64,000 bases of DNA, from assembly GCF_014218805.1 (NCBI RefSeq), contig NZ_JACJUV010000001.1:4159373-4223372 (forward strand). Direction: 5' to 3'. The translations under genes and the position numbers were made by a program. The DNA comes from Teredinibacter franksiae (GTDB lineage Bacteria; Pseudomonadota; Gammaproteobacteria; Pseudomonadales; Cellvibrionaceae). Shown here one piece after another: positions 1 to 7,535 of the stretch (positions within the stretch are counted from its first letter, which is position 1; each line of letters starts with the position of its first letter). The notes beneath the pieces are model-generated. The model searched no databases, was not told where the DNA came from, and was given only the letters and a program-made list of their open reading frames with translations.

Positions 1-1
1 T

Positions 2-427
2 GCAGCCTTTAGCCCAGACAATCGCTTCTTTTACCATTCCGATACACCTAAGCATGCAATTTGGCGCTATGAGTACGATTTGGCAACCGGCAAGCTGAGT
101 AATCGAGAGCTGTTTCACCAGTTCGAATTTGGTGATGGGCGGCCAGACGGCGCTGCTGTAGATACCGAAGGTTTTTACTGGACGGCGTTGTATGAAGGTG
201 GGCGTATTGCACGATTGAGCCCAGCAGGCGAAATTGTCGAAGAAATAGCCGTGCCAGCAAAATGCCCGACTATGGTAGCTTTTGGTGATGACGATTTGAA
301 AACCCTTTATATCACCACCGTAGGCAACCGCCCAGAAGACGAGCTAGAGCAGTACCCGGATTCCGGTTCGCTGTTTAAAGTACGCGTGGATGTGCCGGGC
401 ATGATCGAGCATCGATTTGTGCGTTGA
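2..427 (+). CDS. SMP-30/gluconolactonase/LRE family protein, C-terminal part
   Basis: The gene enters from the left edge with no start in the window; the open frame runs from base 2 to a TGA at 425-427 (141 residues). The visible part has the repeated beta-propeller style of SMP-30/gluconolactonase proteins: AAFSPDNRFFYHSDT, IWRYEYDLATGKLSNRELF, DGRPDGAAVDTEGFYWTALY and PTMVAFGDDDLKTLYITT. These are the usual conserved blades around the metal-binding Asp/Asn of the family, whose members hydrolyse sugar lactones with a divalent metal. The substrate cannot be told from the fragment. It converges on the glucosylglycerate operon, whose last gene ends only 4 bp away. Confidence 0.85.
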   Translation, partial: AAFSPDNRFFYHSDTPKHAIWRYEYDLATGKLSNRELFHQFEFGDGRPDGAAVDTEGFYWTALYEGGRIARLSPAGEIVEEIAVPAKCPTMVAFGDDDLKTLYITTVGNRPEDELEQYPDSGSLFKVRVDVPGMIEHRFVR

Positions 428-431
428 GTCC

Positions 432-2171
432 TTAAGTACGGTTACTTAACCAGACAAAGCCATAGGGTGGCAATACCAGGTCCTGATGTAGGTCCTCAAA
501 GGACTTATCGCTGATCAGGTCCACCCATTTATCCAAGCTAATTAAGTTAATTGACGACAGCGGTATAGTGATTTCTTCATCGCTAATGTTATGAATGCAA
601 AAAATGCTCTGATCTCGCCTTGGGCTTTGCCGCCAAAAACCAAATAGCTGATCGCCTAGGTGAAGGGTGAATTGTGTGGCATTCGGGTGAAATGCCGGTT
701 GCTGGATGCGTATTTTTAATAGTGCCTTCATACCGGCAAATACTTTTGAGTGGTGACTATAGCCGTCGTCCAACTTTGAGCAGAGTTCTTCGTGATTCCA
801 TTTGTACCGGTTAATGGTACGGTTGTGGTTAGTGAGCTCTACACCCTCTGAATAATTGTTGGTGGCGAGCATGCTGTGTACATAAATTGCGGGTATGCCT
901 TCTAAAGAAAGCATAATGGCGTGTGCGCAGAGGAAACGTTCAACCTGCCATTTGTCTGGCCCTTTAACGGTGCCCTGAAGCGCGTCAAACAGCGTGACAT
1001 TAATTTCATAGGGTTTTGCTCGACCGCCTTCCGTTGCACGCCAAGAAACCCGTGCACCGAAATTTTGCATAGTATTAACCATTTCATCAATTTCATTCTC
1101 GCTTAGTAAGCCTTCTGCCGGGCGTAGTCCAATGCCGTCGTGGGAGGCGATAAAATTTAAATAGAATGTACCCATTTGGGCTGGGGGCATGGTCATTTGC
1201 CAGCGTTTGAGGTGGCTACTATTACCTGTCACTAATGCGTGAATAAGGAGGGGGGGCAGTGAGAAGTTATAGACGGCGTGGGCTTCATTGGCATTGCCAA
1301 AGTAAGATAGGTTTTCATGGTTGGGTATATTTGTTTCGGTGATGATGATGGCATTTGGTGAATGGTGTTCGATCAGTGTACGAAACAGACGTACAAATTC
1401 GTGGGTTTTTACGTGGTTAATACAGGTAGTGCCTAACTCTTTCCATAGAAACGCCACTGCGTCTAGGCGAAAGGTTCTTATGCCGCGATCCAGATACAGC
1501 TTTATGATTTTTACCATCTCGCAGAGTACATCGGGGTTGGCGAAATTCAAATCGACTTGATCATGGCTAAAAGTACACCAAACATGGCGTATGCCCTGTA
1601 GATCTTCCACCTCGCGCAGCAGCGGGGATGTGCGCGGGCGAACAACGTTACTTAAATCGGTATTGGGGTCGGCTTCAATAAAATAATCTACGCCAGGGCT
1701 TTTCCGCTGTTTGTAATTGTCGAACCAACGGCTACGGCTGGAACAGTGGTTAACCACTAGGTCGGCCATTAAATTGTACTCGCCGCCCATGTTTTCGATA
1801 TGAGACCAGTCCCCAAGAGCGTCATTTACCTGAGTATAATCAATAACAGAAAAACCATCGTCAGAACTGTAGGGAAAGAACGGTAGTATATGAATACCGT
1901 TAATGACATCTTTAAGCCTTTCATTACAGAAGGTGTTGAGCGTCTGAAGAGGCTCTTCTTTTTCCGACTTTATCGAATCACCGTAGGTGATCATAATAAT
2001 GTCTTTTTCGTTCCAAGAGTTTTCGTGGATTCCAGGTTTAAGACAGTTCTCCTCCAGCTTCATAATGTGTAGCAGGCGGCTGGCTAGTGGCTTGATGTTG
2101 TCGCCTTCGTAGATTAGCGACAAGTGAGACTCAACCAAAAATTTAAGTTCTTTCTGTAGTGACTGATTCAT
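432..2171 (-). CDS. GH13_18-type sugar phosphorylase, probably glucosylglycerate phosphorylase
   Basis: A 579-residue alpha-amylase-superfamily phosphorylase, longer than typical sucrose phosphorylases (about 490-500) and in the size range of glucosylglycerate phosphorylases. The catalytic triad is visible: nucleophile Asp in FRLDAVAF (about residue 237), acid/base Glu in IIITETNIPN (about 279) and the stabilising Asp in ASHDGIGLRP (about 345). Its place as last gene after glycerate kinase, a sugar-phosphoglycerate phosphatase and glucosyl-3-phosphoglycerate synthase argues for phosphorolysis of glucosylglycerate to glucose 1-phosphate and D-glycerate. The frame also opens at a TTG four codons upstream (2183), but no good ribosome site separates the two; I chose the ATG. 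Sucrose phosphorylase is the alternative. Confidence 0.8.
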   Translation of the reverse strand: MNQSLQKELKFLVESHLSLIYEGDNIKPLASRLLHIMKLEENCLKPGIHENSWNEKDIIMITYGDSIKSEKEEPLQTLNTFCNERLKDVINGIHILPFFPYSSDDGFSVIDYTQVNDALGDWSHIENMGGEYNLMADLVVNHCSSRSRWFDNYKQRKSPGVDYFIEADPNTDLSNVVRPRTSPLLREVEDLQGIRHVWCTFSHDQVDLNFANPDVLCEMVKIIKLYLDRGIRTFRLDAVAFLWKELGTTCINHVKTHEFVRLFRTLIEHHSPNAIIITETNIPNHENLSYFGNANEAHAVYNFSLPPLLIHALVTGNSSHLKRWQMTMPPAQMGTFYLNFIASHDGIGLRPAEGLLSENEIDEMVNTMQNFGARVSWRATEGGRAKPYEINVTLFDALQGTVKGPDKWQVERFLCAHAIMLSLEGIPAIYVHSMLATNNYSEGVELTNHNRTINRYKWNHEELCSKLDDGYSHHSKVFAGMKALLKIRIQQPAFHPNATQFTLHLGDQLFGFWRQSPRRDQSIFCIHNISDEEITIPLSSINLISLDKWVDLISDKSFEDLHQDLVLPPYGFVWLSNRT

Positions 2172-2188
2172 AACAATTGCCAAAGGGA

Positions 2189-3412
2189 TTATTGTCCAAA
2201 CTCTTCCATATCGTCTTTAACGGCTTGATTAATGTCGTCCAGTACACCCGGGATGGCGCTAATCACCCGATTCCAGCAGGGCATAAAGGGTTTTTCCATT
2301 GGGTTGTCTAAAAAATTGTGCCCGGCGGCGAGAATGTTTTTTGCAAACATTTCGACAGCCTGTTCTTCGGAGTGGATGTCTAATTTTAGGCCGTTCATAC
2401 GTGCGTCGTTATCATAGGTTTCGATAAAATCCAGAGCAATACGAAAGTAGGTGGCCTTAATGGAACGGAATGTTTCGGAAGTAAAGACCACGCCGTTTGT
2501 CGCAAGCTTGCGGAACAGTGCTTTGGAGATGTCTATAGACATTTTAGAGAGGCCGCGCGCGGCATCTTCTGGAGAAAGCTCTTGATGTTTGTGATCATAT
2601 ACATCGGCAATATCGGCCTGGCACAAGCGGTTGTTGGCAAAGTTTCGATGCACTTCGGATAACACACCAATTTCCAGGCCCCAGTCGCTAGGGATGCGAA
2701 TATCACTGATAACATCGGCACGAAACGAAAATTCACCGGCAAGCGGGTAACGAAAGCTATCGATGTAATCGAGGTAATCGTGGTGGCCGAGGGTTTTCTT
2801 TAATGCGCGAATGAGTGGCGTTACGAGTAAGCGGCTGACGCGCCCATGAATTTTGCCTTCGGCAACACGAGCGTAATAGCCTTTACAAAATTCGTAATTA
2901 AACGCGGGGTTAGCAACAGGGTAAATTAAGCGTGCGAGCATGCTGCGGTCGTAGGTCACTATGTCGCAATCGTGGAGTGCAATAGACTCTACATTACCGC
3001 CCGACAGTACGTAGCCTAGACAATACCATACGTTGCGGCCTTTACCTGGCTCTAGTGGAGATAGTCCCTCTTCTTGGAGTCTTTTGTCGACGGCGCGTAG
3101 TCGCGGTCCGTCATTCCATAACACTTTAAAGTTTTGATTAAGTGGTTTAAAAAACTTCAGAGCGTGGCGGTATTGTGCCTCGTCGGCTTGGTCTAGGCCT
3201 ATGACGATTTCATCAAGGTAATTTACTTTGCTGAGTTCATTAACAATGTTGGGCAGGGCTTCGCCCTCCAGTTCTGAAAATAAAGAGGGCAGTACCAAGC
3301 TCATGGGGCGTGCTTTGGCGAAGCTGCGCAGTTCTTCTTCCATAGCCTCAAGAGGTCTTTGTTTAAGGTTATGCAGCGTAGTGATAATGCCGTTTTGGTA
3401 GAAATCAGCCAT
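2189..3412 (-). CDS. gpgS: glucosyl-3-phosphoglycerate synthase
   Basis: A 407-residue GT81-like glycosyltransferase. A Rossmann-type GT-A fold is suggested by MSLVLPSLFSELEGEALP near residues 37-54, and the metal/nucleotide-binding DxD motif is present as LHDCDIVTYD (Asp148, Asp150), preceded by the PGKGRN loop. Family members transfer glucose from an NDP-glucose donor to 3-phospho-D-glycerate, giving glucosyl-3-phosphoglycerate, the precursor of the compatible solute glucosylglycerate. It follows the HAD phosphatase gene by 20 bp and precedes the phosphorylase by a few bases, so the four genes are almost certainly co-transcribed. Mannosyl-3-phosphoglycerate synthase is a less likely reading. 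Confidence 0.85.
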   Translation of the reverse strand: MADFYQNGIITTLHNLKQRPLEAMEEELRSFAKARPMSLVLPSLFSELEGEALPNIVNELSKVNYLDEIVIGLDQADEAQYRHALKFFKPLNQNFKVLWNDGPRLRAVDKRLQEEGLSPLEPGKGRNVWYCLGYVLSGGNVESIALHDCDIVTYDRSMLARLIYPVANPAFNYEFCKGYYARVAEGKIHGRVSRLLVTPLIRALKKTLGHHDYLDYIDSFRYPLAGEFSFRADVISDIRIPSDWGLEIGVLSEVHRNFANNRLCQADIADVYDHKHQELSPEDAARGLSKMSIDISKALFRKLATNGVVFTSETFRSIKATYFRIALDFIETYDNDARMNGLKLDIHSEEQAVEMFAKNILAAGHNFLDNPMEKPFMPCWNRVISAIPGVLDDINQAVKDDMEEFGQ

Positions 3413-3432
3413 GGGAATTCCTTGAATGAGTA

Positions 3433-4263
3433 TTATGGAATAAATTTAGTTATTGCTTCGTGCCAGCCTACAGGACCTAAGCCTTGGGTTTGGTATACCT
3501 CGCCGACGGCGTTAGGGAGTGCGGGGTAATCGTGTGTGGGGGAATTAATGAGCACGGCAATATCGGCAATATTAAGCATGTCGATATCGTTTGGGCTGTC
3601 CCCTAGGGCAATGAGATTGAGTTCAGTGCTATAAAAATGTTGCAGGTATCGTCTACAGCGGTCAATGGCTTTTCCTTTGTCTGTTTGGCCCAATACATGT
3701 ACAAATCGACCGCCTTTAATAACACGAAATTGAAGGGCTTCAAGCTGCTTAACGAAATCGACAAAGTTGGCATCGCTGTCGTGCCATACCAGAGGCTCGG
3801 AGAAGCGACGGTTCAATGCCTGCTGTGCGTCGCTTTCGGTGAGTCCGGTTAGTTCAATAACCCGGGCAACGTTCATATCGCTAAAGCCTTCAAACTGCCA
3901 ATGCTGGTCCTGTCGTATTTTACTGAGGGCAGTAGTAACGGCTTGCCGTTCGCAACCGAATAATAATCGCCAAAAACCATTGTTACTCTCACAGCCATCG
4001 GGCGCTTGTTCAAATTGAGATGTTGGCAGAAAAAGTGCGGAACCGTTTTCAACGATAAAGGGGGCTGTCAATAACATCGAACTCTGTAATGACACTACCT
4101 CTTCAAAGGTTTTGCTGGTATTAATAACCACGGGGATGCCCAATTTCGCCAGTCGCGCCAATGACGGTGCAGCTGCCTGCCAATCGTAGCTGTAATGGTC
4201 TAGCAGGGTGCCGTCCAAATCGGTTGAAACGAGAAAGTGGGGTTGCATTAGTCGGTCGTTCAT
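3433..4263 (-). CDS. HAD-IIB phosphatase, glucosyl/mannosyl-3-phosphoglycerate phosphatase
   Basis: A 276-residue HAD-superfamily IIB protein of the mannosyl-3-phosphoglycerate phosphatase (YedP/MpgP) type. Motif I is STDLDGTLLDH with Asp15 and Asp17, motif II is VINTSKTFEEV, the motif III lysine lies in FRVIKGGRFVHVLG, and motif IV is ALGDSPNDIDML. The expected reaction is removal of phosphate from glucosyl-3-phosphoglycerate to give free glucosylglycerate. The start overlaps the stop of the glycerate kinase gene in an ATGA arrangement, indicating translational coupling. Sugar specificity (glucosyl rather than mannosyl) is inferred from the neighbouring synthase. Confidence 0.85.
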   Translation of the reverse strand: MNDRLMQPHFLVSTDLDGTLLDHYSYDWQAAAPSLARLAKLGIPVVINTSKTFEEVVSLQSSMLLTAPFIVENGSALFLPTSQFEQAPDGCESNNGFWRLLFGCERQAVTTALSKIRQDQHWQFEGFSDMNVARVIELTGLTESDAQQALNRRFSEPLVWHDSDANFVDFVKQLEALQFRVIKGGRFVHVLGQTDKGKAIDRCRRYLQHFYSTELNLIALGDSPNDIDMLNIADIAVLINSPTHDYPALPNAVGEVYQTQGLGPVGWHEAITKFIP

Positions 4264-5171
4264 CGGTTTGCTTTACTTGTTAGGTTAAGTATTTGGTGGT
4301 CATCTCCAAGTGGCAGCAACCAGTCGGCTGTTGTTGGTAGTGTGCGTAAGCCATGCTCTGTGAGGCGCTGATAGTGGGAAATAAATCGCTCAATTTCACT
4401 CGGGTTTAGTATTTTACTGTGTGCTCGTTGTGCCGCAGGCAGCTGTAGACAGTGTTGCTCAAGCTTTTGTTCCTGCAGTAAGCGCCATTGGAACACACTA
4501 TTGAAGGATGGTGCTTTAAGTACCGCCAGGCAATCGAGTAATTCGAATAGCGCGCTATAATGCCCGCTGAGCTGCCCATTGACGAAGCGGCGCCATTGCC
4601 CATTTTTATCTTCGGTTTGCTCTAATACATTGGTCGGTGTGTTGAGCTCATGGTCAGCTTGCGCCGATAAGCCAACGCACCACCCCTCTAGAATAACAAT
4701 ATCGATTGGCCCAATAACACTTGGCCACTGCGCTTCTGCTTCTCGGTCGTCAATGGCCTTATTGAAGCGCACGGGCGTGCAGCATTCATTTTTGCCCAAG
4801 GCACATAGTTGCTGAATAGTGGAAATTGCTAAGGCGACATCGTGGGTGCCGGGGACGCCTCGCGTCATGAGTAGTGGGTGAGTGCTCTCTGATAGGGCGT
4901 GGCGTTCTGCGCGGGTAAGGTAGAAATCGTCGATGGACAGAATCGCACAGTTGAGCTTGTATTCATGGGCCAAGAGCAGGCGTAAAAAGTCTGCTAGAGT
5001 GCTTTTACCACTGCCCTGAGAGCCTTGAATACCGAGTACCAGCGTCTTTGTATTCGCGCTCTGACGTTGTGCAATTTTTTCCGCCAATGGAAGGTACCAT
5101 TGTTTAACTGTCGCCTCGAAATGGGCTGGCAATCCGTGCTGGGTGATGGCTTCGTGTATGTAATTATGCAC
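4260..5171 (-). CDS. D-glycerate 3-kinase, P-loop (GLYK-like) type
   Basis: A 303-residue P-loop kinase of the type that includes plant/yeast glycerate kinase and uridine-kinase relatives. The Walker A loop is GIQGSQGSGKST at residues 47-58; a second conserved stretch is ILSIDDFYLT, followed by THPLLMTRGVPGTHD and an ILEGWCVG strand, all characteristic of this family. It would phosphorylate D-glycerate released by glucosylglycerate phosphorolysis to 3-phosphoglycerate, which is both a glycolytic intermediate and the acceptor of the synthase two genes downstream. The start is GTG at 5171 with an AGG about 10 bases upstream. It is the first gene of the four-gene operon. Confidence 0.85.
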   Translation of the reverse strand: MHNYIHEAITQHGLPAHFEATVKQWYLPLAEKIAQRQSANTKTLVLGIQGSQGSGKSTLADFLRLLLAHEYKLNCAILSIDDFYLTRAERHALSESTHPLLMTRGVPGTHDVALAISTIQQLCALGKNECCTPVRFNKAIDDREAEAQWPSVIGPIDIVILEGWCVGLSAQADHELNTPTNVLEQTEDKNGQWRRFVNGQLSGHYSALFELLDCLAVLKAPSFNSVFQWRLLQEQKLEQHCLQLPAAQRAHSKILNPSEIERFISHYQRLTEHGLRTLPTTADWLLPLGDDHQILNLTSKANR

Positions 5172-5305
5172 CAGTTTTGGGCCTTATGTTTTGCTACGCA
5201 CGCTGTTGAGCAGGTATTAATCACCCAAATGGTGCATAAAACCAGGTTGTGAGTAAAAACGGTCTGAATTTAATATAGGAGGAGCAAATAACGCACCAGT
5301 TTTGG
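5168..5305. repeat. 13-bp direct repeat around the glycerate-kinase start
   Basis: GCACCAGTTTTGG occurs at 5168-5180, overlapping the GTG start of the glycerate kinase gene, and again at 5293-5305 in the upstream region. A third, inverted and shortened copy (CCAAATGGTGC) lies at about 5225-5235. The spacing would suit an operator controlling the glucosylglycerate operon, but nothing identifies the regulator. Confidence 0.4.
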
Positions 5306-5395
5306 AAACCGCACGGTAAATGAGCTGCTTGCAACTGTACGCAATAAGGTAGAGGGGGAGGTGAAATGTCGGAAATGTGGTGAGGAGGGTGTCCG

Positions 5396-5845
5396 TTAGC
5401 CTAAAAGGGCTTTCACCAGCTTACTGACGGCACCCATATCGGCGCGACCTTGCACCTGAGGTTTTACAATTGCCATAACTTTGCCCATGTCACGCATAGA
5501 CTCGGCACCCGTTTCGGCAATGGCGCTTTTAAGCAATTCGGTAATTTCAACTTCTGTCAGGCCTGCGGGCAAGTATTCCTGGATAACCGCAATTTCGGCT
5601 GATTCCACATCGGCCAGTTCCTGGCGATTTGCCTCAAGGTACTGGCTAAGGGAGTCGCGGCGTTGCTTGACCATTTTGTCGAGCACAGCAAGTACCCGAG
5701 CATCATCGAGCTCGACGCGCTCATCAACTTCAATGCGTTTGAATTCCGCCATAACCATACGCAACACGCCAAGGCGTTGTTTATCCTTGGCACGCATAGC
5801 ATCTTTTACGGCTTGAGCAATACGGTTTTTAATTTCGCTGGCCAC
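5396..5845 (-). CDS. yqeY: YqeY/GatB-like domain protein
   Basis: A 149-residue protein matching the YqeY family over its whole length: N-terminal IKNRIAQAVKDAMRAKDK, the VLRMVMAEFKR helix, QRRDSLSQYLEANR, and the C-terminal GatB/YqeY tRNA-binding-like domain ending KAVSKLVKALLG-like (AVSKLVKALLG). The function is not established; the domain resembles the tail of the GatB amidotransferase subunit. It lies directly behind rpsU on the same strand, the usual gammaproteobacterial partner, but dnaG and rpoD do not follow. Confidence 0.9.
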   Translation of the reverse strand: MASEIKNRIAQAVKDAMRAKDKQRLGVLRMVMAEFKRIEVDERVELDDARVLAVLDKMVKQRRDSLSQYLEANRQELADVESAEIAVIQEYLPAGLTEVEITELLKSAIAETGAESMRDMGKVMAIVKPQVQGRADMGAVSKLVKALLG

Positions 5846-5897
5846 AATTACTTTCCGCAGATGGCTCCCGCTCGAGTTAGGCTGGGAGCTCGGTCAA

Positions 5898-5918
5898 ATG
5901 CCGGTATAGTGCCGGCAT
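5898..5918. terminator. hairpin between rpsU and yqeY
   Basis: ATGCCGG and CCGGCAT form a 7-bp perfect stem around a 7-base loop just behind rpsU. On the minus strand it is followed by only three T residues, so it could be a weak terminator or attenuator that lets some transcription into yqeY. Confidence 0.4.
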
Positions 5919-5924
5919 TAATCG

Positions 5925-6140
5925 TTAGTACATACGCTGGAATTTACGATTTTCGCGTTGAACCTTCTTTGCATGACGCTTAACAGCAGCAGCTGCTTTG
6001 CGCTTGCGTACAGACGTTGGCTTCTCGTAGAACTCGCGACGGCGAACCTCAGCTAGTACACCGGCTTTTTCGCATGAGCGCTTGAAGCGGCGCAGAGCAA
6101 AGTCAAATGGTTCGTTTTCTTTCAGCTTTACTGAAGGCAT
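5925..6140 (-). CDS. rpsU: 30S ribosomal protein S21
   Basis: A 71-residue highly basic protein that matches S21 end to end: [40 protein letters not shown] and a lysine/arginine-rich tail ending NRKFQRMY. S21 joins the small subunit near the anti-Shine-Dalgarno end of 16S rRNA and aids initiation. In many gammaproteobacteria rpsU heads the macromolecular-synthesis operon rpsU-(yqeY)-dnaG-rpoD; here only yqeY follows. Confidence 0.98.
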   Translation of the reverse strand: MPSVKLKENEPFDFALRRFKRSCEKAGVLAEVRRREFYEKPTSVRKRKAAAAVKRHAKKVQRENRKFQRMY

Positions 6141-6330
6141 ATACCTACCTTTGTATTGTTCGGTTTCTAGTGTGCGTCAACATGCCCAGACGCACTCCGT
6201 TTAAGGGTGCGAAATTCTATACAGTTCGCCCTAGGCCTGCAAGGGGTAATTTGCTGGAAACGAGGGACTTTTCGGAACTATTTTGAATTTTGGCTGTGCT
6301 GACTCGTGTGAATTCGAAAGCATGGTTACT

Positions 6331-7326
6331 TCAGGCTTTTACCAAGCACATTTTATCCAGCTCGCCTTTATTGTAGTGATGGATGTTTGCCAGGGTAACC
6401 TCGGCAATAGCTTGCAGTGCTTCGTGGGTGAAAAAGGCCTGGTGGCCGGTGATAACAACATTTTTAAAGGTGGTAAGGCGGGCAAAAATATCATCTTGCA
6501 GAACTTGGTCGGAATAGTCCTCGAAGAATAGGTTAGCCTCCTCTTCATACACATCCAGCCCAAGGTAGCCCACTCTAGCGCTCTTAAGTGCTGTGATAAT
6601 CGCTGGGGTGTCGATTAGGCCGCCGCGGCTGGTATTAATGAGCATTACACCTGGCTTCATTTGGCTAAGAGAGTTGCTGTTAATAATGTGGTAAGTGGAG
6701 CGCACCAGAGGACAATGTAGGGAAATGATGTCGGATTCAGCCCATACCTGTTCCAGTGGCACCAGCTCTGCGCCGGTCTCTTTTAATGCATCGGAAGGCA
6801 TGGGGTCGTAGCAAAGTACACGGCAGCCAAAGCCTTTCATTATGCGGATAAAGGACTGGCCAATGCGGCCACCACCGACACAGGCGACTGTTTTGCCGAA
6901 TAGGTCGAAACCCATTAGCCCACTCAGTGAGTAGTCGTTTTCACGTACGCGTGAAAAGGCGCGATGAATGTTGCGGTTAAGGTCCAAAATGAGGGCGACG
7001 GCATGCTCGGCGACGGCATTGGGGGAGTATTCTGGAACGCGCGCCACGGGTAGGTCGTGCTTTTCACAGGCATCAAGGTCGACGTTATTAAACCCGGCAC
7101 AGCGCATAGCTACTAGCTGAACACCATTTTCTTTTAGCGCTTTGGCTACGGTATTGTCGATCACATCGTTGACAAAACAACAGACAATATCGAATCCATT
7201 GGAGAGCGCCACTGTTTGCGCGGTGAGCTGTGGCACAAAGAAAGTTAGCTCCAGTTCGGCGTTTGCATTGGCTTTGGTAAGGTGTTCTTCGTCATAAGAC
7301 TTGGAGCTGAACACGGCAACTTTCAT
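6331..7326 (-). CDS. ldhA: D-2-hydroxyacid dehydrogenase, D-lactate dehydrogenase type
   Basis: A 331-residue NAD-dependent D-isomer 2-hydroxyacid dehydrogenase closest in pattern to fermentative LdhA: MKVAVFSSKSYDEEHL at the N-terminus, the NAD-binding loop VGGGRIGQSF, the catalytic Arg in INTSRGGLIDT, Glu in DVYEEE and His in ITGHQAFFTHEAL. It would reduce pyruvate to D-lactate. The frame is open 19 codons further upstream, but ATG at 7326 matches the family start and has AGAGG about 8 bases before it. It is divergent from a lactate permease, which supports a lactate role. Confidence 0.88.
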   Translation of the reverse strand: MKVAVFSSKSYDEEHLTKANANAELELTFFVPQLTAQTVALSNGFDIVCCFVNDVIDNTVAKALKENGVQLVAMRCAGFNNVDLDACEKHDLPVARVPEYSPNAVAEHAVALILDLNRNIHRAFSRVRENDYSLSGLMGFDLFGKTVACVGGGRIGQSFIRIMKGFGCRVLCYDPMPSDALKETGAELVPLEQVWAESDIISLHCPLVRSTYHIINSNSLSQMKPGVMLINTSRGGLIDTPAIITALKSARVGYLGLDVYEEEANLFFEDYSDQVLQDDIFARLTTFKNVVITGHQAFFTHEALQAIAEVTLANIHHYNKGELDKMCLVKA

Positions 7327-7535
7327 GAATAAACCTCTGTGCGAGTAGTAACGGTTCTGTGGGTGGTCGCTTTGGGGCGGCAAGTATACCTTAGTTGAGC
7401 GGGCGCAATGGGCACCACCGATTTTGTGCAGATATTTTGTGCCTGATGGTTTAGGCTATGCGCCGTTTTGTTACTCCAATTACACGGAGCACCGCTGAAA
7501 TAAGTGGTGCCCTCAGACTTGAGACCTGTTGTTTT

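Noticed and set aside
7380..7420. FNR-like TTGAGCGGGCGCAA between ldhA and lldP
   Set aside because: Too many mismatches to TTGAT-N4-ATCAA.
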